A DNA stretch of 64,000 nucleotides, taken from positions 26,783,001 to 26,847,000 of the forward strand of contig OX392538.1 in NCBI GenBank assembly GCA_947623455.1. Reading direction: 5' to 3'. The position numbers and the translations under genes are program-made. The stretch comes from Mimachlamys varia. Lineage: Eukaryota > Mollusca > Bivalvia > Pectinida > Pectinidae. Positions 37,548 through 49,433 of this stretch are shown one piece after another. The notes beneath the pieces are model-generated. The model saw only the letters and a program-made list of their open reading frames with translations, ran no database searches and had not been told where the DNA came from. Numbering within the stretch: the first letter of the stretch is position 1; every line of letters starts with the position of its first letter.

Positions 37548-37747
37548 AAGGGGGTCGCGGTGGCCGAGTGGCGTAGGTGTTGAGACATTCTACCACTATC
37601 CCTTCACCTCTGGGTTGCGAGTTCGAATCCCGCGTGGGGCAGTTGCAAGGTAATGACCGTAGGTCGATGGCTTTTATTCGGGTACTCCGGCCTGGCAGGT
37701 CCTTGAATGACCATTGCTGTTAATAGGACGTAAAACTAAAAAAAAAA
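37548..37747 (+). mobile_element. tRNA-derived SINE (about 200 bp), well preserved
   Basis: The head 'gggtcgcggtggccgagtgg' carries an A box, and 'gcgagttcgaatcccgcg' a B box. A body with 'ggtactccggcctggcagg' and the tail 'gctgttaataggacgtaaaa' plus A-run follow. 'actaag' before the head recurs after the A-run and may be the target-site duplication. The tail is of the mollusc SINE type. Confidence 0.85.
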
Positions 37748-37882
37748 CTAAGTAAACCAAATTTCACTACTAAATTCGGTTTCTATAAAGTAAAGAAAGA
37801 TGATTGAATCCATTTCATATCGTTATTTTAGCTATTTCTAGCAATATTTATTTACAAGAAAAACGTAATAATAATAAACGTA

Positions 37883-37903
37883 AGAATTTCCTGGTGATGG
37901 CAT
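37883..37903 (-). pseudogene. Decayed copy of gene 1 first exon (MPSPGNS)
   Basis: ATG CCA TCA CCA GGA AAT TCT, then TTAC in place of the AG-GT donor. A TATA-like box lies about 90 bp upstream. It could be an inactive alternative promoter or start. Confidence 0.5.
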
Positions 37904-38026
37904 AGACCGTACATGTAAACACGTAGTAATTCGTAGCGATATTACGCAGTAGTAACATAAGCTATCCAACACAGTTACCTGGAATTCCATGCTATATATA
38001 GAAGTGTTGTAAACAAGATAGTAAGT

Positions 38027-38047
38027 AGAATTTCCGGGTGACTGCAT
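38027..38047 (-). pseudogene. Decayed copy of gene 1 first exon (MQSPGNS)
   Basis: ATG CAG TCA CCC GGA AAT TCT, preceded by 'gtgtatccttttgcatac', similar to 'gtgtatcgttttgtgttc' before the gene 1 ATG. The donor is lost; the frame stays open for another 48 codons to a stop. Confidence 0.5.
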
Positions 38048-41000
38048 CTTCAGTATGCAAAAGGATACACTACTCGAAGCAATATAACGAAATATATGCA
38101 TAAGATGACTTAACGAAAATGCATATTTCCTCACTATTTGAAAAAAACTGAATGGTACGATGCATTTAAATTCAATATATGAGCCAAAACAAGATGAAAT
38201 GAATTACTGCTCCCTACATATATTTTTATTCTTGATAAAATTTATTTAAAGAAAAAATATTTCAAATATTGAAGTATGTATTGTCACAAAGTAACAGATA
38301 ACAAATCTGCATTGCTTGATCATAATAAGTTCTTGTAATTTGACCGACATACTTTCATTCTATCGACGCAATGAAGCCCAACTATATGCTCTAATTAGTG
38401 TCTCTAGTACATGCACCCGATCAGTGCTTTGCATAAAGTCGTCGGTTTAGTTTACTGAAAATTCTGTATTCTATACAACTAAATATTCCCCAAAATGGTT
38501 TTGCAATACTGTTTCAGTGCATATGATTGATATTGTTAAAGTAAACAAATAGCGACTGCACTGTATGGATATGGTACGCCGATTTAAACCTAATACGATA
38601 TTGATTAATACACGACTCTAATATCATGTCCATTCGAACATCGAGGTAACTCGAAATAAATCATTCCATCCCAAAACTCGACAAAGAATGGAGTTCCTGC
38701 TTTTACAGTATGTGAATATACAACGGATCTTAAAAACATCTTGTATGTCGTAGTGAGAAAAATAAGATGACTATATTGACACATACTCAAATTCTGTATC
38801 CGTTTTAGTTATAAGAAAATTGAGCTTAACTTTATATATTTGTATATATTTACAATAAATATAAAGACTGATATTCGTATATGTTATCAAAAAAGTGATA
38901 ACGTTATATGGTATAGATAAAACGTTTCGGTTTTCTTATCAATACATAATTTGCTATTTTATTGAAAGACAAAATTAATTGTTTAATTCAATAGATGCGA
39001 AAATTACATGCATTGAGGAATTGTTCTATATAACAATGATGGATACATTTGCAGGTTCAATTTCCTTAATCAAGCGATTTTGCAAAAAAATTAAATTACG
39101 TCCGCAGTAGACAAATCCATCATTTTGAATAACAATAAAATCATGTAACTAAGCCATTCAATAAACATCGCAATCATTCATATACAATTTAACACCTTAG
39201 ACTTTAGACAAAATGGAAGTGTGTCAGAATGCCCCTTTTAAACATTTCTGTGTTCTTCTTGACAGTTTGCATTTATTATGATGAGGCCTATTAGTCTTAT
39301 AATAATACACTAACATGATTGTAATCTCTTAGTCGAGGTCCTGTTAACACAGCCTTCTATTCTACTTTGAATGATAAGTGCACTGTTTAATACGGGTATG
39401 TATTACGTCATCAGAGACGATTGTATGCATGCTATATCAATTTTTCACTATTTTTAGCAACAAAAGGTTACAGAAAAAAAGATGAATCATGATTTCTATA
39501 ACTTTCAGTGGTACTTAAATCTAAAACGATTGACAAACACATTTGTTGTCATGGAGGGTATATGACCGTACCGTGTTACGATTTTGATTGGAACGATCCT
39601 GTACAATGTTCGACATGAGTCATATCCGAACATAAACGAAAGAAACGTTCTATACTGTCACATGCATCCTAGCCCGTTTGAATGTGTATTTTCACTTCGA
39701 TTAAAATTGTACAACATGTGATATTTCATAAAAGTTAATAGTTAACTACATCTGTGTGGTTTTCAAAAAAGGGTATCGCATGGGGGGAAAGAGTGCGCCA
39801 GCCCATTTAACGGGTTTTGATAATGCTGTTTCGAAATTGCAGATCTATCCTGTATCGTTGAATAGGCACCATGGCAACAGTCACTACTAATGAAGTTGAA
39901 GTCCAAGGATTAATTGATCACGTTATGTAAAACCATATTCATGTCTGTCATTGCTTGTAATTTAAAAGGATCTCACCAATTAAAACCAGGAAAATCTTAC
40001 AAACGCAGAACAAACTGTGTCTCCCAGTACAAACACAACGCAGAACCTGCAAACAATATGACGTTATATGAAGGTTGAGGTTGACACAAACTACAACAAT
40101 GTATTAATAGACAAACTAACTGCAGAATGATGTGCAGCATTAACCCCCATGCGTGTTTTTCAGATTTGATTATGCACTTCACTAATAACATGATCATGCT
40201 CTTCAAAGTGCATTACCTAGATAGTGCTATCTTTCACAAACGACAGTTACAGATACAGTTCATTATACTTGATGTCATAATATACTATTAAATAATCACT
40301 GACAGTCATTATGGACGCATTTTGATATGTTCTTCTCACCTAAAATAGTTGTTTTGTTTCAGGTTGAGACACTAACTGATGTGCAGAAGAAAATAGTACT
40401 TGATGGTTTGAAATATTTCCTCAAATCGTTCAATTGGCTTCTTCACCTTTTGACATCAAACCAAGTTTTCGAGGCCCGTAACGAAAATTATCTAACACTA
40501 CATTTAAACGTTTTTGTGAACAAGCTTCGTATCGAAATAAACAGAAAAAAAAAATATTGAAAACGTTTTGTACTTTTTGCTTTTCAGCGCATTTTACTAT
40601 GGTTTTCTATATCTGAGTAAAATATATGTTTTCTGTCGTAGCTATTCTCCGTATGGTTAAGTGATTCTTGCATAGCAGAGGAAGTCCTGTTTAGCAAGTC
40701 GACCTATCGTAGGTGTATCGTAGACAAAACAAATAAGATAAGTGATTGCTTTAAACGTACATTTTATTCGATAATATTCGCAATTGCCACTGTTTCACGT
40801 TCAATAACCTACCTGTCAGTAAGTCTGCTTATTTTGTCAATAACATGAGTACCGAACATGACCTAGTTTATCGCTTTAACAAATAAACCGACAGTATGAA
40901 GACCACCGTACGAAACAACACAATATAACTGATAAACATATTTCCATTGATGTTGTTTTGTCCATATTTAATTAAATGCAAATATTGGAATCAAAAACTA

Positions 41001-41575
41001 GAAATACAATTTGTGTCGTCCTCTCCATTGCCACTGATCAAGTAGACGTGCTAGTCAGTAATAAGTGGCCTTAATCTGTAACTTGAAATCATTGATACAA
41101 AATACTGGACGTAGGAAGAAGTGATCAGCAATCACGACGAAGATGAAGATATTGACAATTTCTTTTAGCGACCATCAAGACATCTGGCATTCAATCATTT
41201 GACTATATGGTGTGTTATCAACCGGTATAAGGTCTACCAAGACCAGGGTTAATACATCTACACTAGCGTGTCAAGGGAAATAACTCTAAGTGAAATGAAA
41301 AAACAAACAAAACATTGTCAATGAAATGTAGAAGTGCTCTTTTTTGATAGCCATTGGGCGCATAGAAACAGAATGCTGTGTTAAATATAGAAAGGATTAG
41401 TTCAGAGGACCTGCTTAGAATATAATTAAAGAGAAAGGAAAAAAAACCTGATTAAATTTCAGAGTAAACAGTACCATAAGAACAGCTTAAAAAATACCAG
41501 AGCGGCTATAAACTGCCATCTTTACGATGTAGGAAGGAATATTGACAAAGTCAAGGACAAAGATTTCAAAACCTG

Positions 41576-42229
41576 TATTAGTACATCACGTGACTAAATA
41601 CTCACTTTTCATTGGCTACACACATGGGCACCATGCGGTGATAGTTTCCGCTCTTCCGGCACTATCAGATTCGTCACGTCACTATTACGTAACGTCACTA
41701 TTACGGTAATTGGCGTTAAATTAGTCGTGCATCATGAGTTACGTCCCTTGCTTGAAAATGGTTGGTTATGAAAGCGGCTGGCCATGGTGAATCACAATAA
41801 ACCGAGGTTTGGGATATATTGGAATTGAAGGGCGATGTACTAAACCCACTATGGCGCTGTTGGGAGGGCTTCATTGCCTCATAGTATTGTCTCGTGTGAG
41901 ATAATGCCTTCGCGTTCGTATCTATTACTGCATTGTTACATCCCTCTACATTACTATTTGTCTAGTATGGCACTATCTCATCACGAGACAATACTATGAT
42001 GCAATAGTGCCCTCTCAACAGGGCCATAATAGGTTCAGTACATCACCCTTCCATTTAAATAGTAACATGACGTTATAGTCACATAACTTAATAGTGTCGT
42101 AATAACAGATGCACGTTGAACACGTCGCGCCAAATTTGATAGGGCCCGGCTGAGCGGGCACTATCGCTTCATAGTACCCATGTGTATAGCCAATTGGAAG
42201 GCAGCATTTAGTCACGTGATGTACTAATA
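41576..42229. mobile_element. Near-palindromic foldback element (654 bp)
   Basis: The ends 'tattagtacatcacgtgac' and 'gtcacgtgatgtactaata' are exact reverse complements. The arms keep pairing inward, for example 'cattggctacacacatggg' with 'cccatgtgtatagccaattg', 'gggcgatgtactaaaccc' with 'ggttcagtacatcaccct', and 'catagtattgtctcgtg' with 'cacgagacaatactatg'. Each arm is about 290-300 bp. No coding capacity. Confidence 0.85.
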
Positions 42230-42562
42230 GGTAATAGTGTCATCTTAACAGAGCAACAATAGATCAGTAAGACCTTAATGGACTGTTAAAGACAGGACGA
42301 CACGCAAGTTAGTCATCGTGACCAACAAAGCACAATAATCAGATAAAATCAGTATGAACAATTTTGTAAAAGAAAATACATACCTTCAGAATGTTTAAAG
42401 AGCCCATAGGTACCGGTTAGCGGTTTAGTGTTCAATTTCCTTACCCTTTGTCACCCGTGGTCTTGAATTCCACCATCTGTTGAACCATGGATCATTTGAG
42501 CTTAAAGTTTACTGCTGATTAACACGCTAACTTCACAGGGATTTGAGAAGTATAAGCAAGCT

Positions 42563-42900
42563 TTATGGTTGCAATCTGAGTCTATTTGAACAATGTCTGT
42601 ATCTTGTGGTAAAAAGAAAATTGACGTTTTTAAGTATTCTCATTGGTGTTCTTAATTGCTGCGATTGAGAACAATAACTCCGTTCTGAAATTAAAGATTT
42701 GATGTTAACTTTGATGGGACCAAAATTTACATGGCGGAAGTAGGTGATGCCTCCTCTTCCGGAACACCTGGTCTCGTTATCTTGTATAAGGGCATCCATG
42801 TAAATATTTCCTTTGTTTATATTTTGCCCTAAGTAAAATCGTGTTTTGAGTTCGAATTGTTTTATTTAAGATTCGGTATTCCGTGATTTTTTTAACACGA
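42563..42900 (+). mobile_element. YIDD-type retroelement, 3' end and tail
   Basis: Matches the tail at 46.56-46.85 kb: 'gtttttaagtattctcatt', 'acatggcggaagtaggtgat', 'cctcctcttccggaacacct', 'tttgccctaagtaaaatcg'. Only the last few codons of the RT product could be present. Confidence 0.7.
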
Positions 42901-45900
42901 TGAAGATTGAATCTAGTATGAGTGCTTGACGAACAAACCGCGTTAAAATATCAACCATAGTTGTCGGTCGAGTGACTTGGATACGATTTCTGGTTGACTT
43001 TTATCTGCCACCGGCACACCGCTGCGTCCTATCAATTTGTTGAAGCATCTGTTACGTTAAACTGATGCAAATGCCACTCGGCTGTTGAGCAAATTTGTAA
43101 AATGTAAAAGAAGCATGTAATTCCGCTGACACACAGACAATCATGTACAACAATAAACCACTCGGTAATCCACATTCATAAATGTCCTGTCTGACAATTG
43201 TAAACAAGCGTATTGTTCAATACGTTACAAAAATAACTGTATCCAGGCTTCATGTATGAAGCGTATGTCTAATGAAGGACATGAAACGAAGAAGGTCATG
43301 CTTATGGCCCTTCATTAAAATAAACCGGGTGCCTGCAGCTAAAGTCGTGATTGTTCGTCTGCGATCTATCAGCTCCACTCTTTCGTCAATGAGTGTCGGT
43401 CATGATCCTGACACAAACATCGACTCGATGGTCATTGATCCTTGAAATGTAGTACAAATTCACGATCGTCACTCAGTCGAAAATCTATGCCATCACAACA
43501 TTTAAGTCATCTGTGCAAAAACATCCAGGATGTTTACAGTAATTTCATTAATTGAACGTTCAAGTTTTGCTTAACTTGCACCTAAAATGTATATAGGCTT
43601 TCGCTTGATTAAATGATCAACTGGTAAACTGTTCACACCATTGGGTTGAAAACGTCCGTGATCACTCAAACATACTCGAATGTGTCATATTTTCTCAATT
43701 TATGTGTCAATGCTAAATTATCTTTTACAAATAACATTCTGAAATCGATTAAATCAGAGCGTTTTTTCCCGTTTTGTAATCAACCTGATTCTGATAATAA
43801 TTATAAATGGAAATATCCACGAAAATGGCCGACGCTAAATCATTGTCTAAAATTTCACGTGTTTCAGAATCGAACAGGAATGGTATTACATATTGATATA
43901 ACACAAATCTCTGCTTTATCAAAATATTACAATGATCTTTTAAATTTAATTTAAATTTCATCTGCATGTTTTTATTAAGGTATATGTGTAATGCATATAA
44001 TTTGTTTTTCTGTAGCCATTACCAAACAATGTGTCCCTAGCTAATCTCTAGCATTCTTTTTCTGCTTGACATAAATATAATAAGGATTTTATTAATTCTC
44101 GTTGTGGAAGGCGTTGTCGGGGATGTACTGAAATCGAACCCGGCTATCCTGTTAGGAACGAGACTTCTGTTTACTGACCAAACATAAAGGTTTCGCACAA
44201 AAAACCAATAAGGAGTAACCTTAGCTGCGACTATATCGTGAGATGCATGTTTAATACTAATCAATGTTTGTTTTGGCTAGGCATTCACACAAAACAATGT
44301 TCGTGAAAGCTCTTAATATTTTTTTCTCAACTCGAAAATTACTCAAAAGAGCGACGAAAGAAATAACGTTTTAAAAAGAATAACATTTCTACCTTTTTTA
44401 CGCTCAAACGTGTAGCACAATGACAATTTCAAATGATAAACATGAATTGAAAATAAACGCTTTGCAAAAACATTATCAAGGGCAGATTTGTCTATTGGTA
44501 AAACTCCGAACTTTCCAGCTGGCGTCAAGAGTTCGATCTCATTGAATATTCAGAGAAATTGCTTTTTCTCCTGCTTAAACAACTTGAAAAACCTATACGG
44601 ATTATAAGATAGTCTTGGGTGCTGTAGAATTCAAGTGAGGTGGTATTATGAAATGTGCAGTTTGGAGCAAGGAGCCACTACCAGTATAATGCAATATAAC
44701 TCCTGCAAACTCTTCAGAAATGTATATTGTCCTGCTTATCTAAGAAAAAGCGGATTGCCTGACTAAATTAAATATTTTGTTATTATTCGATTGAAAGAGA
44801 AAAAGATAAATAATAGTTTGATGTTCGAGAGAAGAAATGTAATGGAAAAGTGAATGTAGGAAGAAAGGCCTCCTGTTTGAGTTTACATGATATAAGAAGG
44901 GTAATCCAATGGCACCCCAACCCTGTCTTCAAACAGCAATGGAACTTTGCATGGTTATTAACCACTATTAAATGATGTGCAAATAGCTTCCATTGGGTCA
45001 TGGCGACCTTGACCAAAGAACAGATGTAAAAATATCTGATTATTTCAAATATTAAGATATGTGCGCCAAGGAAATGTCAGGCTATGTAACTGACACCACC
45101 TCAAGCTCATCAGAAAATTATTTTATACCTTTTAACATCATTTTGTTATAATGTTATCGTTATGAGGTAAAGAAGGTCAGAATCAAGTACGATCTCAATT
45201 AACCAAATCCCAAGATCATCAGATTAAAGGTCTAGGTCAAATACAGCATCTCCAAACTGCGAACATTTTTATAACATCAATAAGCACGTTGGCAGTAATC
45301 AATCAAAGTGTTAACTGACCAATCATCAAGGCCAACATATTACGGATGAAGGATTTTTTTATATTCCCTGCTGACGTATTAGGGTCAGATAGCGTTATGG
45401 AACGCTTCCTGAAGTGTCAGCGTTTATTTTACTCAAACGTTTCATGAAAGTTATATATCATTATTGACTATTAAATGTGGCTTTTAAGCTTATAGCATGT
45501 GTATGACTCCATCATTTATATACCTAGTGGTGTCTAGAATTTGCCTATTCTTCATAAACGTTTGCCCTTATTTAGGTAATTTTAGTACCCCATTATATTA
45601 TGTACTTCTGGCTATATGTTGCAACGGTTTCCATCTTCATATCATCTAGTTGACAACACGTATTACTAATGTAAGTTGTTTTTTTCATATAGTTCCAAAT
45701 TCTTATTAAGAAACATCTGCCATACATTATGACCTATTACTTTGTGAGGATGACGTTAATGAGTAAAATTATCATTTGAGATTTTCAAGTTGGGATTTTA
45801 TAACGATACCTGAAAGTAAACAACGAAAGATGATACAGTGATGAGAGTTCTTGGTTAACAACCAGAAATATCTTAGCTTTCTTGTTTGTGTTGGGAAGTG

Positions 45901-46017
45901 GCAAAGTGTAAACGTTATCCTATGTAATTCTGTGAAACAATGTGTTTCATTTCATTCATATTATTAAAATAGAGTTCGCATTTTGATCAGAATGATGGGG
46001 CAAGTTGTATGGAAGCC
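42901..46017. other. No gene seen; possible tRNA-like relics
   Basis: Mostly plain AT-rich sequence. Two weak tRNA-like segments, 44080-44190 (minus, 'gccgggttcgatttc') and 44465-44540 (plus, 'tgtctattggtaaaactcc', 'agagttcgatctc'), have B-box cores but no closed stems. They are probably old SINE heads. Confidence 0.35.
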
Positions 46018-46594
46018 ATCTTTTTGCTTTCATACGAGGCTGAATTTGTTGAGGAGCTAATCAGGACAGGTAACAAAAACCTTGCCAGATCTTTTAATTT
46101 CACTTTCAGATATATCGACGATGTGTTGTCTATAAACAATAAACAGCAAGAAGTTTGCTGACCACTTCGATCATATATACCCTTCTGAACTTGAAATAAA
46201 GGACACAACAGACTCTTCTACATCAGCTGCTTACCTCGATCTTTACTTAAACTACGACCAACATGGACAGCTTACTACTAAGCTATACGATAACCGTGAT
46301 GGTTTCAATTTTCAGATCGAGAACTTTCCATTTCTTGATAGTAACATCCCTGCTTTTCCAACCTATGGTGTTTACATGTCACAGTTGATTCGGTATTCCA
46401 GGGCTTGCTCTTAATATCGGGATTTTCGTGATTGATGTCGACTGCTGACAAACAAACTAACAACACAAGAATTCGAGAGATGCCGGTTGATCAGAACAAA
46501 GGGCAAGTTTTATGGTCGCCATCTTTGTCTCATTGAGAAATATTCTGTATCTTTAAGTGATATGAAGATAGACGTTTTTGAGTATGCTCATTAG
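46018..46594 (+). pseudogene. YIDD-type retroelement reverse transcriptase, 3' half
   Basis: Reads IFLLSYEAEFVEELIRTG, then FNFTFRYIDDVLSINN (the catalytic YIDD motif), a one-base frameshift, and YPSELEIKDTTDSS, AAYLDLYLNYD, LTTKLYDNRDGFNFQIENFP, NIPAFPTYGVYMSQLIRYSR. After that come two in-frame stops (SRACS*, RDFRD*C) and KFYGRHLCLIEKYSVSLSDM. A non-functional copy. The order of blocks resembles Penelope-like elements, but I leave the class open. Confidence 0.85.
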
Positions 46595-47150
46595 TGTGTT
46601 TACTTGTTGTAATTGACAATGAAACTCGGTTCTCATTTTGAGAACTTGATGTTTACCTGGATCTGACAAAGATTAACATGGCGGGTGTCGTCGATGAAGC
46701 AGAAGACGCTTCCTCTTCCGGAACATCTGGTCTTATTCTCTTGTACTTTTGCAAGGGTGTCCATGTTAATCTTTCCTTTGTTCATATTTTGCCCTGGTTG
46801 AATCGATTTTGAGTATGGATTATGATTATGTTTACGCTTCGGTATTCTCTTAATTTTAATTTTTTTTTTTTGTCTCTTTGGGAAATGTTTTGTACTTTTT
46901 GTGTAGTATAAATATGGATGTTTTTGAGTATGGTCATTATCGTGCCAACATGTTGTGACTTTATAATTAATTGGCGACTGTCGTCGATGAAGCAGAAAAC
47001 GCTTACTCTTCTGGAACACAAGGTCGTATTTTCTTGTTCTTTTACAAGTGTCTCCTTGTAAATATTTCCTTTTTGTGTCTTTCATCTTGTTTAATCGATT
47101 TTGAGTTCGTATTATGGTTATGTTTACGCTTCTGTATTATCAATTTTTGA
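46595..47150 (+). mobile_element. Two tandem 3' tails of the YIDD-type retroelement
   Basis: Tail 1 (46595-46860) and tail 2 (46905-47150) repeat the same order: 'gtcgtcgatgaagcagaa', 'cgctt.ctcttc.ggaaca', 'aagtgtct..ttgtaa', 'gattttgag..cgtattatgg', 'tatgtttacgcttc'. A tail following a tail suggests nested insertion or a terminally repeated element. The 150-codon minus-strand reading frame across it is a shadow. Confidence 0.7.
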
Positions 47151-48854
47151 TGCATTTTTTACCACAGCTAAAACCAAGTACTGCTCCAAGTGACAAACAT
47201 GTCAAGAAAAGTATAAAACTTGAAGAATATATTTTAAAGGACTATTATAGATTAAAACTTGAATTTGAAGAATATAAAAGAGAACTTCAATTTTTGCACA
47301 CACTAAAAGGTTTATTAATCAATACGTTTAGAAAACTATAAAAAGTTGCATATTCGAAATAAAAGCAAGTCATATATATATCATGACTAAGGATCCTTGT
47401 TCCACTTGTGATATTTCTTACAAAAGTAATTATCTCCTCTTAACTTCCGGTTTGTAAGAACTGTAACACAGTGATGTCTAGTCCTTCCTGTGGACCAGTT
47501 AGCTCATTTGCTTAAGTGATAATATACCAATTTGAAATTCTTATTTATTTGTCAATTTCCTCTCTTGTTTTTCATTTTTAATTTTCTTTTAATAAATGCT
47601 TTATCGAAGGTATGGCTATGCTGGAGAAAACACTTTCAAAAACGTAAAGTTTGTAGCAGTGGTTCAAAAATCCTTAATAAAGTTATAATTGCAATAAAAC
47701 ATTTACATAAATTGATCCTAAAAAAGCACACAAACTCATAACTAAGAACAAAGTTTAAATAAAGGGTACCAATACGCATATCTTAACCATCATAATTTTC
47801 ACAATTATGACAAATTTATTGCGTTCTGTTGATTAGATATAAGTACAATAAGCGTTTTGCAATGCACTTTAAAGATTATTAGTTGCTCACAACTTGAATT
47901 CTTTCAAAACAGATGAAAATATTGTTAACACATCTGACAAGAACTTGTAGCCAACTAGTAACACGATTTATTGGGCTGAAAAGGGTCATTGAAGATACAA
48001 AACGTTACAGGGAAAGCTATCCTTATCCAGACAAAGTTCTTTTGTTTTTTTTTTGTTTTTTGTTTGTATTTGTTTAAAGGGGGAATAATACACATACGTT
48101 AATTAATATTTAATGCGTTGGTACCCTTTACATTACATGATTACATAATTTTACGACTCACAATGTCATGTTGACATCAAAGTAATACAAATCAGAATTC
48201 GGGAGAATGTTGCAGGATTTGATTGCAACCATGTTTTAATGATAATTTCTGGTCTCTATAACTGTATAATAACAAAGTCGACATACATGTCTGTAGTTAA
48301 TTATAACATTTTTATCATTAGTAAAGACACACAATAGGCACACCCATTCGTAGATATAAAAAAAACGTTAATAACATGTGATATGGTGTACCAAACAGAC
48401 GAAATAACACTAAAAGTGTAGCTTTTTTCAAAAACAAATCAAATTACATGTTTTTTTTCTGATAATGCACAAGCATATGTAGTCATTGTCAAAAACAAGA
48501 AAACTCAAAACAATATGTCTGAAATTTAGATACAATATATCACTGAAAAACTGTCAAATGTATACCATACTTGTAAAGTTCAAATAATGTAATTTCTTTA
48601 TCCATGTAATTTTGTTATTGTTCGGCGAGGTGAAAATTCTTCCAACCTGAAGAGAAACTATGGTCCTGTGAGCAATCTTATATAAAAACCATATTTCTAA
48701 GTGTTCCAATTTTTCTTCAAAACATTATCAATTTGATCAAAAAGTTCATATTTTCAAACATGTAAATAAAATAAAATAAAACTCCGAAAAGCAATCAAAG
48801 TCTAAAAATACATAAAACTAAAACAGAAAAAAGGCTTTTGTAACACTTCAAAGT
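47151..48854. other. No gene seen; 3' flank of gene 2
   Basis: AT-rich. The 3' UTR of gene 2 should end here, but no AATAAA on the minus strand stood out. ATTAAA at about 48236 is a weak alternative. Confidence 0.35.
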
Positions 48855-48982
48855 TCACCGATGCTCCTCTCCGTCTAGGTTGATATGGCCAAGAAAAGAC
48901 GTGCGTCCTAAATTATCATTCTGTAGCAGATGTGATTGAGATAAGCATGACACCTCACTGGTTTGTCCATCCCCTGGTCCAT
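48855..48982 (-). CDS. Gene 2, last exon (3' UTR or alternative C-terminus)
   Basis: Acceptor 'gattttgtttacag' at 48983. Phase 1 is open for 41 codons (GPGDGQTSEVSCLSQ to INLDGEEHR, stop TGA at 48855). Phase 0 starts MDQGMDKPVRCH and stops after 24 codons. It is reached only if the stop in the preceding exon is bypassed by skipping or an alternative splice site. Confidence 0.55.
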
Positions 48983-49396
48983 CTGTAAACAAAATCAGTG
49001 ATGTCATGAGTATATGTTTATTTAAACATGTTTTTTAAGTCGTTTTTTAAACGCTCACAAAAGGCATGCCATCAATTATGTAGATGATAAAAACAATGGT
49101 GTTACTTAATAAATAACATCGTTAACATCTTTTTAATTCTAAATTGCCAGATTATCTAAAAGAACAACAGTACCAATATGTGATATAAACATAAATTAAG
49201 CGGGGAACATTTTTATGGTCATCTGTTATTTACTTATGTGACCTGCTACTTTAATTACGCTTTAGTCAACTTTTTTCATTACATTTGATTCGCATAGGGT
49301 AATAACACTTCTAGGTATGGTTCGTCCATGTTAAGCAAAACATAATTTAAATTAATGGATTTACGTGATGCATACACAGGTTGCCCAAATAAATAC

Positions 49397-49433
49397 CTTA
49401 ACACTATCGCTGTTACTTCTGTGACTGCTGATT
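49397..49433 (-). CDS. Gene 2, stop exon (37 nt)
   Basis: Acceptor 'ttgttttacag', donor GTATTT. Phase 0 reads NQQSQK then TAA at 49415-49413, 16 nt before the junction. An internal GTAACA at 49416-49411 could serve as an alternative donor. Confidence 0.65.

Larger units (their letters stand above)
37850..40740. repeat. Segmental duplication around the gene 1 first exon, copies B
   Basis: 37850-38760 and 39320-40740 are the partners of 35370-36000 and 33780-35280. They include decayed first exons and an altered version of the optional 15-nt exon. Confidence 0.6.

Noticed and set aside
46633..47085. 150-codon minus-strand reading frame
   Set aside because: It is antisense to two tandem retroelement tails and low in complexity.
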